Shown: positions 32,563-39,982 of the stretch, one piece after another
Layout of the letters: each line of letters starts with the position of its first letter
How positions within the stretch are numbered: position 1 is the first letter of the stretch
DNA from: Myxococcota bacterium
GTDB lineage: Bacteria > Myxococcota_A > UBA9160 > UBA6930
Direction: 5' to 3'
Assembly (NCBI GenBank): GCA_028277885.1
Contig: JANQFK010000006.1
Span: 1 to 43,278 of the forward strand
Length of the DNA: 43,278 bases
Notes under the pieces: model-generated
What the model saw: only the letters and a program-made list of their open reading frames with translations
Databases searched by the model: none
What the model was told of the DNA's origin: nothing
Made by a program: the position numbers and the translations under genes

Positions 32563-34529
32563 GCCAGGGCCTGCCTGCGCTCGGCCTCGAAGCGCCTGCG
32601 GACCGCCGCCTGCTCGGCGGGGCTGCTGCTCGGGAAGTAGATCTCGACCTTCGAGCGCTCGTCGTAGAGGGCGTGGATCAGCGCGTCGTCGTCGCTGCGC
32701 TGGTCCACGGGCAGGCTGGCCGCCGCGCGCGTGAAGAGCAGCGTCCCCTGGCGTTCGCCATGCTGCACGCCCACGGACCAGACCACCTCGCGGAGCTTCG
32801 GCCGGGCATTCGCGTCGATGCCCTCCTTCGCGAGCGCCTTCACGAGGGGCTCGTAGTGGGTCGCCTTGATGAACTCGTGCTGCGCCTCCACGAAGTCGTC
32901 TTCGAGCGCGGCCTTCGTCCAGGCTCGCCGGAACACGTCGCTGCCCTGGCGCGCAGCGACATCGCCGCCGGCGGCCTCCAGTTCCTTGGCAAAGGCCCGG
33001 TACCTCGGGACGCCAGCCAGGAACCGCAGGAACTCCCCCAAGGTCCCCTGACGCGACGAGAGCTGGTAGAGGCCGTAGGACCAGCCGCCGTTGGTGTCGC
33101 GCGCAACGATGGCCGGATTGTTGAGGGATTCCCAGCCCCGCGAAAGGTCGCCGAGGCGGCGGGCCGGATCGCTCGGCGGCGGGCGCGGAGGCTCGCGCCG
33201 CGCCGGGACCGGCCGGCCCCCGTAGGCCGCCGCCTCGAAGGCATGACCCTTTTCCTCGTCTTCCTCGTGGTTGCGCCAGGCCCAGTGCACGAGCTCGTGG
33301 AAGATCGTCGCCTCGAGCTCGTCCTCGGGCTCCCCCGAGCCGCGCCACTCGTAGTCCTCCACCAGGCGCTTGCCCAGGCTCACGGTCGTGGGCCTGCGGG
33401 TATCGAAGATCCCGTCGCGCTCGCCGAGCCGCTCCACGAAGAACCACGGCGGCGTGTCCCCGTTTGGCCGCTCGTCCGCCACGGCCGCTCGAGCCGCGGC
33501 CTCGTCTTCGCGCGCGAAGTGAACGAAGGCGTCCCAGACCGTCCTCTCCGGGGTTCCCGGGGCAGCCTCCGCGAAGGCCGGCAGTCGCTCGATCAGGTAG
33601 GTGTTGAGCCGTTTGAAGTAGCGGGCCTGGAGGGGGATCATCCGCTTGGAGAGACGCGGCTCCTCCGGCCTGCCCGCGACGTCGGCCGCCTGCTCGAGCA
33701 GGTCGAGCAGGTTCGGCCAGTAGTCTGGCTGGCTCTCGTCCCCGATCGTTGCGGCGCGGAGCTCACCGACGATGCGCTGCTGGTCGAAGAAGAGCTGGAT
33801 CCCCGCGCGGGTGCGGTCGTCGAGCACGCCGTCGGCGGAGTCCTTGCCGGACGCAGTGCGTTGGGGAAGGAATCCGCCGTCGATCAGCCGGCGCTGGACC
33901 GCGCGCACGACGTCGGCTCCCGGAGAAGGGCCCTTTTTCCACTCCGGCTCCGGCTTGCTCGCGACGGGAGGCGCCTTGTCGCCCATCTTGTCCTTGCGAT
34001 CTTCCGCCGCGCGTACGCGGAAGAGATGGCCGAGGACGGATCCGAGCAGGTCCACGACCTGCTTCGAGAAGAGCCCCGCCATGGCGGACGCGAAGGCGTA
34101 GCGATAGACGAGATGGCACTGAGCGAGCGTCCCGTTCGTCTCGAAGAAGTAGGAGCGGTAGCCCAGGTATACGACCACACCGACCAGCGCACCGATGGGT
34201 GCACGCAGGTAGAGCCAGGGCATCCAGCTCCGGACCAGCTCCCGATTGCCCGCGTAGCTCGCGAAGGAGGTCGCCGCGTGGATCAGGCCGCCGAGCGTAG
34301 CGGCGAGGACGGCGATCCAGAACAGCCTCCCCTCGCTGGGGCACCAGAAGAGGCAAGCGTTGTCCTGGTCACAGTAGAGGCTCTTGAGCAACAGGTACAG
34401 CCAGACCGCGCCTGCGAAGATGAGGATCCCGAAGATGCCGCCGTGCAGGAAGGGATCCGCGACGAAGCGGCGCTTCGGCAGCTCGAGATCGCCGTCGATC
34501 GCGGGAGTGGCGAGCCCCGCGCTCTTCAT
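32559..34529 (-). CDS. Membrane-anchored composite protein: peptidoglycan-binding-like, HExxH metallopeptidase-like and lysozyme-like domains
   Basis: 656 residues. Four hydrophobic segments occupy about 30-50, 68-88, 108-125 and 142-170. A peptidoglycan-binding-like module (206-250, DVVRAVQRRLIDGGFLPQ) comes next. ATIFHELVHWAWRNH (407-421) carries a zinc HExxH at 411-415 with GHAFE (428-432) downstream as a possible third ligand. From about 462, SRGWESLNNPAI, then NGGWSYGLYQLSSRQGTLGEF and AQHEFIKATHYEPLVKAL and REVVWSVGVQHG match the lysozyme/chitosanase-like extension known from VgrG-related and phage-tail proteins; Glu467 may be the acid. It combines a protease and a wall hydrolase in one anchored protein, coupled to the lipoprotein downstream. 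Possible roles are a toxin, a wall remodeller or an injection device part. No good ribosome site precedes the ATG. Confidence 0.72.
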   Translation of the reverse strand: MKSAGLATPAIDGDLELPKRRFVADPFLHGGIFGILIFAGAVWLYLLLKSLYCDQDNACLFWCPSEGRLFWIAVLAATLGGLIHAATSFASYAGNRELVRSWMPWLYLRAPIGALVGVVVYLGYRSYFFETNGTLAQCHLVYRYAFASAMAGLFSKQVVDLLGSVLGHLFRVRAAEDRKDKMGDKAPPVASKPEPEWKKGPSPGADVVRAVQRRLIDGGFLPQRTASGKDSADGVLDDRTRAGIQLFFDQQRIVGELRAATIGDESQPDYWPNLLDLLEQAADVAGRPEEPRLSKRMIPLQARYFKRLNTYLIERLPAFAEAAPGTPERTVWDAFVHFAREDEAAARAAVADERPNGDTPPWFFVERLGERDGIFDTRRPTTVSLGKRLVEDYEWRGSGEPEDELEATIFHELVHWAWRNHEEDEEKGHAFEAAAYGGRPVPARREPPRPPPSDPARRLGDLSRGWESLNNPAIVARDTNGGWSYGLYQLSSRQGTLGEFLRFLAGVPRYRAFAKELEAAGGDVAARQGSDVFRRAWTKAALEDDFVEAQHEFIKATHYEPLVKALAKEGIDANARPKLREVVWSVGVQHGERQGTLLFTRAAASLPVDQRSDDDALIHALYDERSKVEIYFPSSSPAEQAAVRRRFEAERRQALA

Positions 34530-34737
34530 CGGTTCACACAGCCTCGGACCTGCCTCCGCGTCCGGAGGCCTCTCTTCGTGCGCTCCGTACCGCGACCGTC
34601 GTCACCGAACGACCCACGACCTAGACGACGATCCAGACTTCAGCCGGCAAGTCGGAGTCGCCGCGTCGCCTGCGACCGCGTGACGACACCCGGGGGCGAC
34701 CCTATCACGCGGCCGTCGCAGCGAGGTGTGAAGTAGT

Positions 34738-35085
34738 TCACACCTCGCCGGCGGCGGCATCGGGGCGCCGCGTCTCGGGGCCAAGGGCTCGAGCTCGAGC
34801 AGCTCGACGTGGAGAGGGTTGGGCGTCGAGTGCCGCCGGTCGTCGATGGGTGGGGAGAAGCGGCGCACCTCCGCCTCCCCGTTCTCGGTGAGCCCCAGCT
34901 CGGGCCGGAAGCCGGCGTGGTGCATGATCGAGCTCGGCACTGGCGGCCCGAACGCGGTCCCTGGGAGCATCGACCGACTCCAGGGAGCAGTCGCCCAGGA
35001 CCGAGTCCGAGGAAGGCTCCACCTCCTTCCGTGGTGGCGCACCGAGCTGCCTCTCCAAGCGTTCGGTCGGACCGACCACGCGCAT
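34738..35085 (-). pseudogene. Broken copy of the DUF6933-like gene
   Basis: The first 45 or so residues (PTERLERQLGAP, VEPSSDSVLGDCSLESVDAP) match the intact gene at 37865-38383 (PTARLWKQLGAP, VEPSSDSVLGDWSLKSVDVP). The conserved Trp is Cys here and similarity ends abruptly, after which the frame is of low-complexity Arg/Ala composition. It appears truncated and fused to unrelated DNA. Confidence 0.6.
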
Positions 35086-35103
35086 GCTCGCCAGCAGGCC
35101 TCC

Positions 35104-35563
35104 CTACTGGAGATCGATGGAGCTCCCCCGCGCGAGCCCCTTCGGCCGGGTGCGCACCTCGGGCTCCGAGACATCCTCGTGGATGGCCGTCGCGATGATG
35201 CGCTTCGTCACCTCGCTCAGGTACGAGCGGAGCGTCTTCTCCAGCTCCTGGAACTCGGGCCAGACCTGCGGGTCGATCAGCTCCCTGGGCGCGCGCGCCA
35301 TGACCGTGTTGCGGCGCTGGCCTGAGTATCGGTACCGAGCCAGGCCGTACCGGCGAAGCAGTGCGATGAACAGGGCCTTCGACCACGCGTCGGGCAGCGA
35401 GAACCGGAACTCCAGGGGCTCGGCTCCCCGGATCGATTGGAGACGATCTTGTTGGCGACGCGCGGGCTTCCTGCGCCGCGAGCCGTTCCCCGGCGGACGG
35501 CGTGCGAGAGAACAGGGCCTCGATCCTTCGCAGCTTCTAGACGAGGCGTTGCTCCTCGGTCAC
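35104..35563 (-). pseudogene. Broken copy of the DUF2786-like gene
   Basis: From a GTG at 35561-35563 the frame reads VTEEQRLV and then meets a TAG (35537-35539) at codon 9, where the intact homologue has a sense codon. It resumes as KLRRIEALFSRTPSAGER, then loses frame again. The C-terminal end, MARAPRELIDPQVWPEFQEL to the stop at 35104, is almost identical to the intact gene at 38403-38861. One nonsense mutation and at least one frameshift make it a pseudogene. Confidence 0.75.
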
Positions 35564-35640
35564 GCTTCCCGTCGCTGTCATGCGCGCACCCATCACGCTG
35601 GGAGCCCGAGGATACAGCCGGCCAAGGTGGCCTCACGCCC

Positions 35641-35807
35641 GAAGCGGGAGTTGGCCAGAGCTCTGATCACCGAGCGGGTCACGCGTGGGCAACATCGCTG
35701 CACGAGCTGGGAACGGCACAGCGGCCAGGATCGCTAAAGGCTCGATTTCAAAGGGGAACGGTGGCGCCGACGAGCGGACTCGAACCGCTGACCTGCAGGT
35801 TACGAAG
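35641..35807. repeat. Repeat block left of and including tRNA-Thr copy B
   Basis: This block lines up with 38941-39108 almost without gaps (offset 3300-3301): shared pieces include AACGGCACAGCGG, AGGATCGCTA and the tRNA fragment. The duplication continues leftward through the DUF2786- and DUF6933-like genes. The 349 bases from 35564 to 35912 hold only this repeat and no gene. Confidence 0.7.
35762..35807 (-). repeat. tRNA-Thr 3' fragment, copy B (probable attachment site)
   Basis: On the minus strand it reads CTTCGTAA (anticodon loop with CGT, threonine), then the 3' anticodon strand, AGGTC, the T-arm and CGTCGGC-G-CCA. The 5' side of the anticodon does not pair with the 3' side, so the tRNA is not complete; the crossover lies at the anticodon loop. 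Confidence 0.8.
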
Positions 35808-35912
35808 GCTATCGGGGGTCAGCTGGCATCCCCTGGGGAACAGCCGACGAGGGGGTCTGGGCTAATTCAAGATCTAGACTTGGATTAGCCGAATCTCTAC
35901 CCTCGCTCGCCG

Positions 35913-37097
35913 ATGATCGAGCGGACCCTCATGCGCCGGGCCCGGGGGCTCTCCCGGCAGTTCCCCACCGTCACGATCACCGGACCGCGGCAGTCGGGCA
36001 AGACGACGCTCGCCCGCGCCGCCTTCCCGAAGCTCCCCTACGCCTCGCTCGAGGGCCCCGACGTGCGCGAGTTCGCCACCGAGGACCCGCGTGGCTTCCT
36101 GGCCGGGTATCCGGGCGGGGCCATCCTCGACGAGGTGCAGCGGGTGCCGGAGCTCGCCTCCTACCTCCAGTGCATCGTGGACGAGCCGGGCTTCGCGGGA
36201 TCGTGGATCCTGACGGGCTCCCAGGACTTCGCGCTCCTCGCGTCGCTCAGCCAGAGCCTCGCGGGGCGCACGGCCGTCCTCCACCTACTGCCTCCGAGCC
36301 TCGAGGAGCTGCGCCGGTTCGAGGCCCCGCCGGCGGATCTGTTCGAGCTGCTCGTCACCGGCTCCTACCCGCGGATCCACCAGGAAGGCATCGAGCCGCG
36401 CGCCTTCCACGAGGCCTACGTGGCGACCTACCTCGAGCGGGACGTGCGCCAGGTGCTCGACGTGAGCGACCTCGGGCGCTTCCAGACCTTCGTGCGGCTG
36501 TGCGCGGGGCGTACCGGGACGCTCGTCAACTTCTCGTCCCTCGGTGCCGACGCCGGGATCGCCCAGCCGACGGCCCGCAGCTGGCTCTCGGCCCTCGAGG
36601 CGGTCTTCCTGGCCTTCCGCCTCAGACCCTACCTGCCCAACCTGCGCAAGCGGCTCATCAAGACTCCGAAGCTCTATCTCTACGATTCGGGCCTCCTGTG
36701 CTTCCTGCTCGGCATCCGCGACGCCGAGCAGCTCCGCCACCACCCCATGCGCGGCGCCGTCTTCGAGAGCTGGGTCGTCTCGGAGGTGATGAAGGCCCAC
36801 TACCATCGCGGGGTCTCCCCGAGCGTCTGCTTCTTCCAGGATCGGCGCGGCCTCGAGGTGGATCTGATCGTCGAGCGCGGGGGGCGCGAGATCACCGCCG
36901 CCGAGATCAAGTCCGGCGCCACCCTCGCCGGCGACTTCCTTGCGCCCCTCGACTCGCTTCGGGAGATGCTCGCCGAGGCGGAGGGCCCCGCGATCGAGGC
37001 GGCGCTCCTCTACGGAGGCGAGCAGGCGGTGACCCGCCGTGGCGTGCGCATCGTGCCGTGGACCCGGCTCGACTGCTGGGTGCGCGAGCTGGTCTGA
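35913..37097 (+). CDS. AAA-type ATPase with DUF4143 domain
   Basis: 394 residues. Walker A GPRQSGKTTLA (24-34), Walker B GAILDEVQRVPEL with Asp73-Glu74, and ILTGSQDFALL (sensor region) form the AAA_14 domain. The C-terminal DUF4143 part has KLYLYDSGLLCFLLGI and ends in a PD-(D/E)xK-nuclease-like core, LEVDLIVERGGREITAAEIK with Asp and ExK. Proteins of this type are common on islands and near toxin-antitoxin genes; their function is poorly known. The ATG at 35913 follows the fragment of tRNA-Thr by about 100 bases. It is the only plus-strand gene of island unit 2 and faces the HicB remnant and the DUF1841-like gene. Confidence 0.9.
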   Translation: MIERTLMRRARGLSRQFPTVTITGPRQSGKTTLARAAFPKLPYASLEGPDVREFATEDPRGFLAGYPGGAILDEVQRVPELASYLQCIVDEPGFAGSWILTGSQDFALLASLSQSLAGRTAVLHLLPPSLEELRRFEAPPADLFELLVTGSYPRIHQEGIEPRAFHEAYVATYLERDVRQVLDVSDLGRFQTFVRLCAGRTGTLVNFSSLGADAGIAQPTARSWLSALEAVFLAFRLRPYLPNLRKRLIKTPKLYLYDSGLLCFLLGIRDAEQLRHHPMRGAVFESWVVSEVMKAHYHRGVSPSVCFFQDRRGLEVDLIVERGGREITAAEIKSGATLAGDFLAPLDSLREMLAEAEGPAIEAALLYGGEQAVTRRGVRIVPWTRLDCWVRELV

Positions 37098-37226
37098 GAG
37101 TCGCATGGAGAGAAGCTCCCCCTTCGCTACGCTGGGCCCCGGTGCGGCCTCTCTCTCGAGACACCTCGCCAGCCGTCCCAGCAGCTCCTGGTCGAGCTGT
37201 GGCGGGCCATGCAGACGTGGCAGAAA

Positions 37227-37319
37227 CGTCGCGCCCTGGGAGATGCAGCTCGGAAGGGAAGGGGCCTCGGCGACGAAGGCACCGTCTTCGTCAGTCTCGA
37301 TGCGGACGCGGAACTTCAT
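37227..37319 (-). pseudogene. HicB-like antitoxin remnant
   Basis: The first 31 residues, MKFRVRIETDEDGAFVAEAP then SLPSCISQGAT, are those of a HicB-family antitoxin N-terminus. The expected continuation (a regular helix starting about ...EEAL) is absent and the frame runs on into composition typical of a non-coding strand without a stop. No HicA toxin gene lies nearby. It starts 28 bases after the stop of the DUF1841-like gene. Confidence 0.6.
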
Positions 37320-37346
37320 CCTTCTCCCGGTCGACGAGCTCCGTGG

Positions 37347-37766
37347 CTACCCTTCGCAAGGCCCGTCGACTTCGTCCTCGAACGCGGCGAACCAGGACTC
37401 CGCAGTCAGCTGGCCGAGGCGCTCTTCATACATGGCCCCGAAGTCCCCTTCGAGTTCTCCCGCCGACGCTTCGTTCAGCGTGGCAGTCAGCACCCAGCCG
37501 ATGGCATGAACCGCTTCGTGGCGGGAGAGCCCGTCTTCGAGCAGCCTGCTCAGGGCGGCATTGGCAGCGGGAGCCTTGCGGGACGCGAGCTGCTGTTCGA
37601 CCAGGAGGTGGGCCAAGGCGTGAAGCCGCAGGTCGGGAACCCGGATGCTGCGTACCCTGTGGTGTTGGATGATCGCGCGGATCTGCTCTTCTTCTGAAAG
37701 GCGGTTCCAGAATGCCGGGTCCGGCTCGCGATCCCCGCGATACTTCGGCTTGTGGCGCCGGGGCAC
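37347..37766 (-). CDS. DUF1841-like small protein
   Basis: 139 residues from a GTG with GGGGAG about 7 bases upstream. HALAHLLVEQQLA and LSRLLEDGLSRHEAVHAIGW resemble the paired-histidine pattern of DUF1841-type proteins (H-x3-H then RHEAxHAIG). The N-terminus is basic and polar and the C-terminus acidic. The histidine pattern could bind a metal. Function unknown. It is third in a minus-strand series after the DUF2786- and DUF6933-like genes. Confidence 0.7.
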   Translation of the reverse strand: MPRRHKPKYRGDREPDPAFWNRLSEEEQIRAIIQHHRVRSIRVPDLRLHALAHLLVEQQLASRKAPAANAALSRLLEDGLSRHEAVHAIGWVLTATLNEASAGELEGDFGAMYEERLGQLTAESWFAAFEDEVDGPCEG

Positions 37767-37864
37767 GCTCAACTCCCCAGAACTTGATGGTCTCTTCGAA
37801 GGGTAGCCGAGTACCGTACTCGCTCCGACCCAGTGGACTCGGAGGGGGAGCAGCGGTTTCGACG

Positions 37865-38383
37865 TCAATGGAGGGTCTGGTCCCCCAGGAGCGCAATGAT
37901 CGCGTCGTGGGCGAACAGGCAGGACGGCGACCCCGCCCGGTGCGGAATGCCATTGAGCTTCGTCTGGATCTCGAGGAGCTCTCCGGGGCTCTCGATCGCG
38001 AAGTCGTTGGCCGCTACCTCGAAGAAGAACGCGACCGCGTTGAGAATCCCGAGGAGGGAGCGATCCCGGCTCTTGCCGAACCTCACCGCCTGCAAGGCCG
38101 CGACCTCCGCGGCGATGCGCTCGTCGGGGACGCCGAACACCTCGAGCTGGGCGCCGACACACGCAGCCAGGGTTTCCGCGAGGTGCGGGAGAGGACGCTC
38201 CGCGAACACGGCCGCCATGAGGGTCCGCTCGTTGACGGCCACGATGAAGAGGCCCTGGGGGACGTCGACCGATTTGAGGGACCAGTCGCCCAGGACGGAG
38301 TCCGAGGAGGGCTCCACGCGCTTCAGCGGGTGTGGGGCGCCGAGCTGCTTCCACAAGCGTGCGGTGGGCATGAGCACGGGCAT
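37865..38383 (-). CDS. DUF6933-like protein
   Basis: 172 residues. PTARLWKQLGAP, DSVLGDWSLKSVDVPQGLFI and VAVNERTLMAAVFAE resemble the short conserved signature of DUF6933 proteins (Lx-LGDW-…-NxxTL). The rest is helical. ATG at 38381-38383 with GGAGG 13 bases away; another in-frame ATG 12 bases downstream is an alternative. A truncated homologue lies at 34738-35085. The family name is my recognition of a pattern, and function is unknown. It lies 19 bases after the DUF2786-like gene and is probably in the same operon. Confidence 0.65.
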   Translation of the reverse strand: MPVLMPTARLWKQLGAPHPLKRVEPSSDSVLGDWSLKSVDVPQGLFIVAVNERTLMAAVFAERPLPHLAETLAACVGAQLEVFGVPDERIAAEVAALQAVRFGKSRDRSLLGILNAVAFFFEVAANDFAIESPGELLEIQTKLNGIPHRAGSPSCLFAHDAIIALLGDQTLH

Positions 38384-38402
38384 CTTCGCTCGCCAGGCCT
38401 CC

Positions 38403-38861
38403 CTACTCGAAATCGATGGAGCGCCCCGGCGCGAGCTCCTTCGGCCGGGTACGTACTTCGGGCTCCGAGACATCCTCGTGGATCGCCGTCGCGATCACAC
38501 GCTTCGTTACCTCGCTCAGGTACGAGTGGAGCGTCTTCTCCAGCTCCTGGAACTCGGGCCAGATCTCCTGGTCGATCAGGTCCTTGGGCGCGCGCGCCAT
38601 GACCGTGTTGCGGCGCTGACCCGAGTATCGATACGGAGCCAGGCCGTGCCGGCGGAGCAGTGCGATGAACAGCGCCTTCGACCACGCGTCGGGCAGCGAG
38701 AACTTGAACTCCACGGGCTCGGCCTCGCGGATCGATTCCAGGCGATTCTGGAGCCGGCGGGCCGCCTCCTGCGCGGCGGCTCGCTCTCCGGCCGACGGCG
38801 TGCGGGAGAACAAGGCCTCGATCCTTCGGAGCTTCTCGATGAGACGCTGCTCCTCGGTCAC
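38403..38861 (-). CDS. DUF2786-like protein
   Basis: 152 residues from GTG at 38859-38861 with AGGAG 5-6 bases upstream. The start TEEQRLIEKLRRIEALFSRT then GERAAAQEAARRLQNRL fits the helical N-terminus of DUF2786 (a lysine/arginine-rich hairpin around an Ala-rich helix). The middle, FSLPDAWSKALFIALLRRHG and YSGQRRNTVMARAP, is mixed; the end has LHSYLSEVTKRVIATAIHED. It is first in a minus-strand operon with the DUF6933- and DUF1841-like genes, behind an operator-like cluster at 38951-38982. The broken copy at 35104-35563 shows that the pair has been duplicated with the attachment site. Function unknown. Confidence 0.7.
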   Translation of the reverse strand: MTEEQRLIEKLRRIEALFSRTPSAGERAAAQEAARRLQNRLESIREAEPVEFKFSLPDAWSKALFIALLRRHGLAPYRYSGQRRNTVMARAPKDLIDQEIWPEFQELEKTLHSYLSEVTKRVIATAIHEDVSEPEVRTRPKELAPGRSIDFE

Positions 38862-38950
38862 CTTTTCTCCTCTCGCTGCCGTACCGCAGAACACGAGGCG
38901 GCGCTGCCGGAGGGTACAGCGGCCCCCATGGCTCCACCCCGGAAACGGGT

Positions 38951-38982
38951 GTGACCAAGACTGTGACCACCGAGGGGGTCAC
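38951..38982. promoter_or_regulatory. Operator-like cluster upstream of the DUF2786-like operon
   Basis: GTGACC occurs at 38951 and 38963 and its inverse GGTCAC at 38977. The last two form a 6-bp inverted repeat. The cluster is about 90 bases before the DUF2786-like start. In the corresponding place of the decayed copy the repeat is damaged. Confidence 0.4.
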
Positions 38983-39062
38983 ACTTCGGCAAGATCGCTT
39001 CGTGACCCGGAAACGGCACAGCGGCTAGGATCGCTAGTGCCGCGATTCCCAAAGGGAAAGGG

Positions 39063-39108
39063 TGGAGCCGACGAGAGGACTCGAACCGCTGACCTGCTGA
39101 TTACGAAG
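39063..39108 (-). repeat. tRNA-Thr 3' fragment, copy C (probable attachment site)
   Basis: Minus-strand reading: CTTCGTAA (anticodon CGT), TCAGC, AGGTC, T-arm (AGCGG/CCTCT, one mismatch), CGTCGGC-T-CCA. This is the 3' half of a threonine tRNA from the anticodon loop to CCA. Its 5' neighbour is unrelated and does not pair. Confidence 0.8.
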
Positions 39109-39242
39109 AGGAGCAGAACCTCAAAGAAGTCGTGAGGTTACGTCTCCGGGCCGGCAGGGAGCGGCATAGGGCGGCAAATGGCGGCACCCAGGACGGCCCC
39201 ACGGCCCCCAGGCGGCCCCACCGCGCAGATCCTCGATCCGCT

Positions 39243-39263
39243 CCTCCTGCTGAGGGAGGTTTT
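39243..39263 (+). terminator. Terminator-like hairpin
   Basis: CCTCC, seven bases, GGAGG, then TTTT. It lies just before a TTGACT element upstream of the tRNA-like gene. Confidence 0.45.
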
Positions 39264-39296
39264 GACTTGGCGCCAGCGGTGCACACCTCTTCGCCT

Positions 39297-39382
39297 GATC
39301 CGGTGGCGGAATTGGTAGACGCGGCTGTCTTGCAAGCAGCTGACCCTCTAGGGTCGTGTGGGTTCGAGTCCCACCCGGAGGG
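39297..39382 (+). tRNA. Class II tRNA-like gene with leucine-type body and UGC anticodon
   Basis: An 86-base cloverleaf: T8-G9, a leucine-type D-arm (GCGGAATTGGTAGACGC), a 5-bp anticodon stem (GCTGT/GCAGC, one G-U) with loop CTTGCAA giving anticodon TGC at 39331-39333, a long variable arm with a 5-bp stem (GACCC/GGGTC), and a perfect T-arm (GTGGG, TTCGAGT, CCCAC). UGC normally reads alanine codons, yet alanine tRNAs have a short variable loop. The acceptor has five good pairs, but the first two positions (G1-G72, A2-G71) do not pair, the base at 73 is G and CCA is not encoded. A TTGACT lies 29 bases before the 5' end. It may be an island-borne allo-tRNA-like gene or a decaying leucine tRNA. 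Confidence 0.6.
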
Positions 39383-39449
39383 TCAGCCGCCGCCGCTTGG
39401 CTCGTCGCTTGGGAGCGCGTTCAAGGGGCGAGACCCTCTGAAGGGCGAG

Positions 39450-39767
39450 GTGCTCGTGTCCGAGCCGGAGAGCAACCCCCTAGGTGCCCCGCCCGGGGAG
39501 GTGGACGGGGAAGCCTCGGCCGTGCTCCACGAGGGGCCTGTGAACCCCCCCGTGGAGGTTGGGATTCGTCCCGGGGTGGCTCAGTCCGACGGCTGGATGC
39601 TTATCGAACCGAACCTGCACGTCATCCACCACTTCGCGTGCAGGGAGGATCGACAGAGGTGGGCGAGGGCCACAGACCACCCCAAGTGCCGCGCCTGCGG
39701 TGCCAACCCTCCTGACGGCCTGTGGTGGATGGCCGTGGCTGCGTGGGTCAACCGGGCGCACCCCTAG
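39450..39767 (+). CDS. Small protein with a possible zinc ribbon
   Basis: 105 residues from GTG at 39450 (or 39456), with AAGGG about 5 bases upstream. The last 45 residues read NLHVIHHFACREDRQRWA, HPKCRACGANPPDGLWWM and AAWVNRAHP. Three Cys and several His suggest a small metal-binding finger. The first half is acidic and Pro/Gly-rich. I do not recognise a family and the coding status is only moderately supported. Confidence 0.45.
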   Translation: MLVSEPESNPLGAPPGEVDGEASAVLHEGPVNPPVEVGIRPGVAQSDGWMLIEPNLHVIHHFACREDRQRWARATDHPKCRACGANPPDGLWWMAVAAWVNRAHP

Positions 39768-39778
39768 GAGGCAGCGAG

Positions 39779-39982
39779 TACACGATCCTTTTTGCCGGCG
39801 GGGCGATGTTGTCCGTTGGGGTCCGGGTCGCTCGTGGGTGCGACAGAGCCTTGCTGCCATTCCCTTGCTTTGAGACAGACGCGAGCTTCGAGCTGGGAAT
39901 GAGCGGTGGACCAGTTCATCGCCCGCCAACCGCAGAGCGCTTGAGCAATGCGTTGGGTCTCTCCAAGACCCTTGTGCGGTGA
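39779..39982 (+). pseudogene. Fragment of a trypsin-like serine peptidase
   Basis: The peptide ILFAGGAMLSVGVRVARG and FETDASFELGMSGGPV contains GMSGGPV, the serine active-site turn (GxSGGP) of trypsin/HtrA-like peptidases. No catalytic His or Asp region can be found upstream in any frame, so it is a remnant of the C-terminal part. The rest of the 506 bases from 39768 to 40273 shows no gene. Confidence 0.4.

Larger units (their letters stand above)
38941..39108. repeat. Repeat block left of and including tRNA-Thr copy C
   Basis: The counterpart of 35641-35807. Copy C (below) forms its right end. The 588 bases from 38862 to 39449 hold this block, a terminator and the tRNA-like gene, but no protein gene that I can support. 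Confidence 0.7.

Noticed and set aside
35685..35888. Plus-strand reading frame containing ADERTRTADL
   Set aside because: This peptide is the well-known translation of the reverse strand of a tRNA 3' half; it reflects tRNA copy B and not a protein gene. The same applies to the frame at 38665-39135 (copy C).
39132..39449. N-terminal extension of the small protein at 39450, including LGSCGFESHPEG
   Set aside because: This part is the translation of the tRNA-like gene at 39297-39382 and its flank; only the part from 39450 on could be protein-coding.
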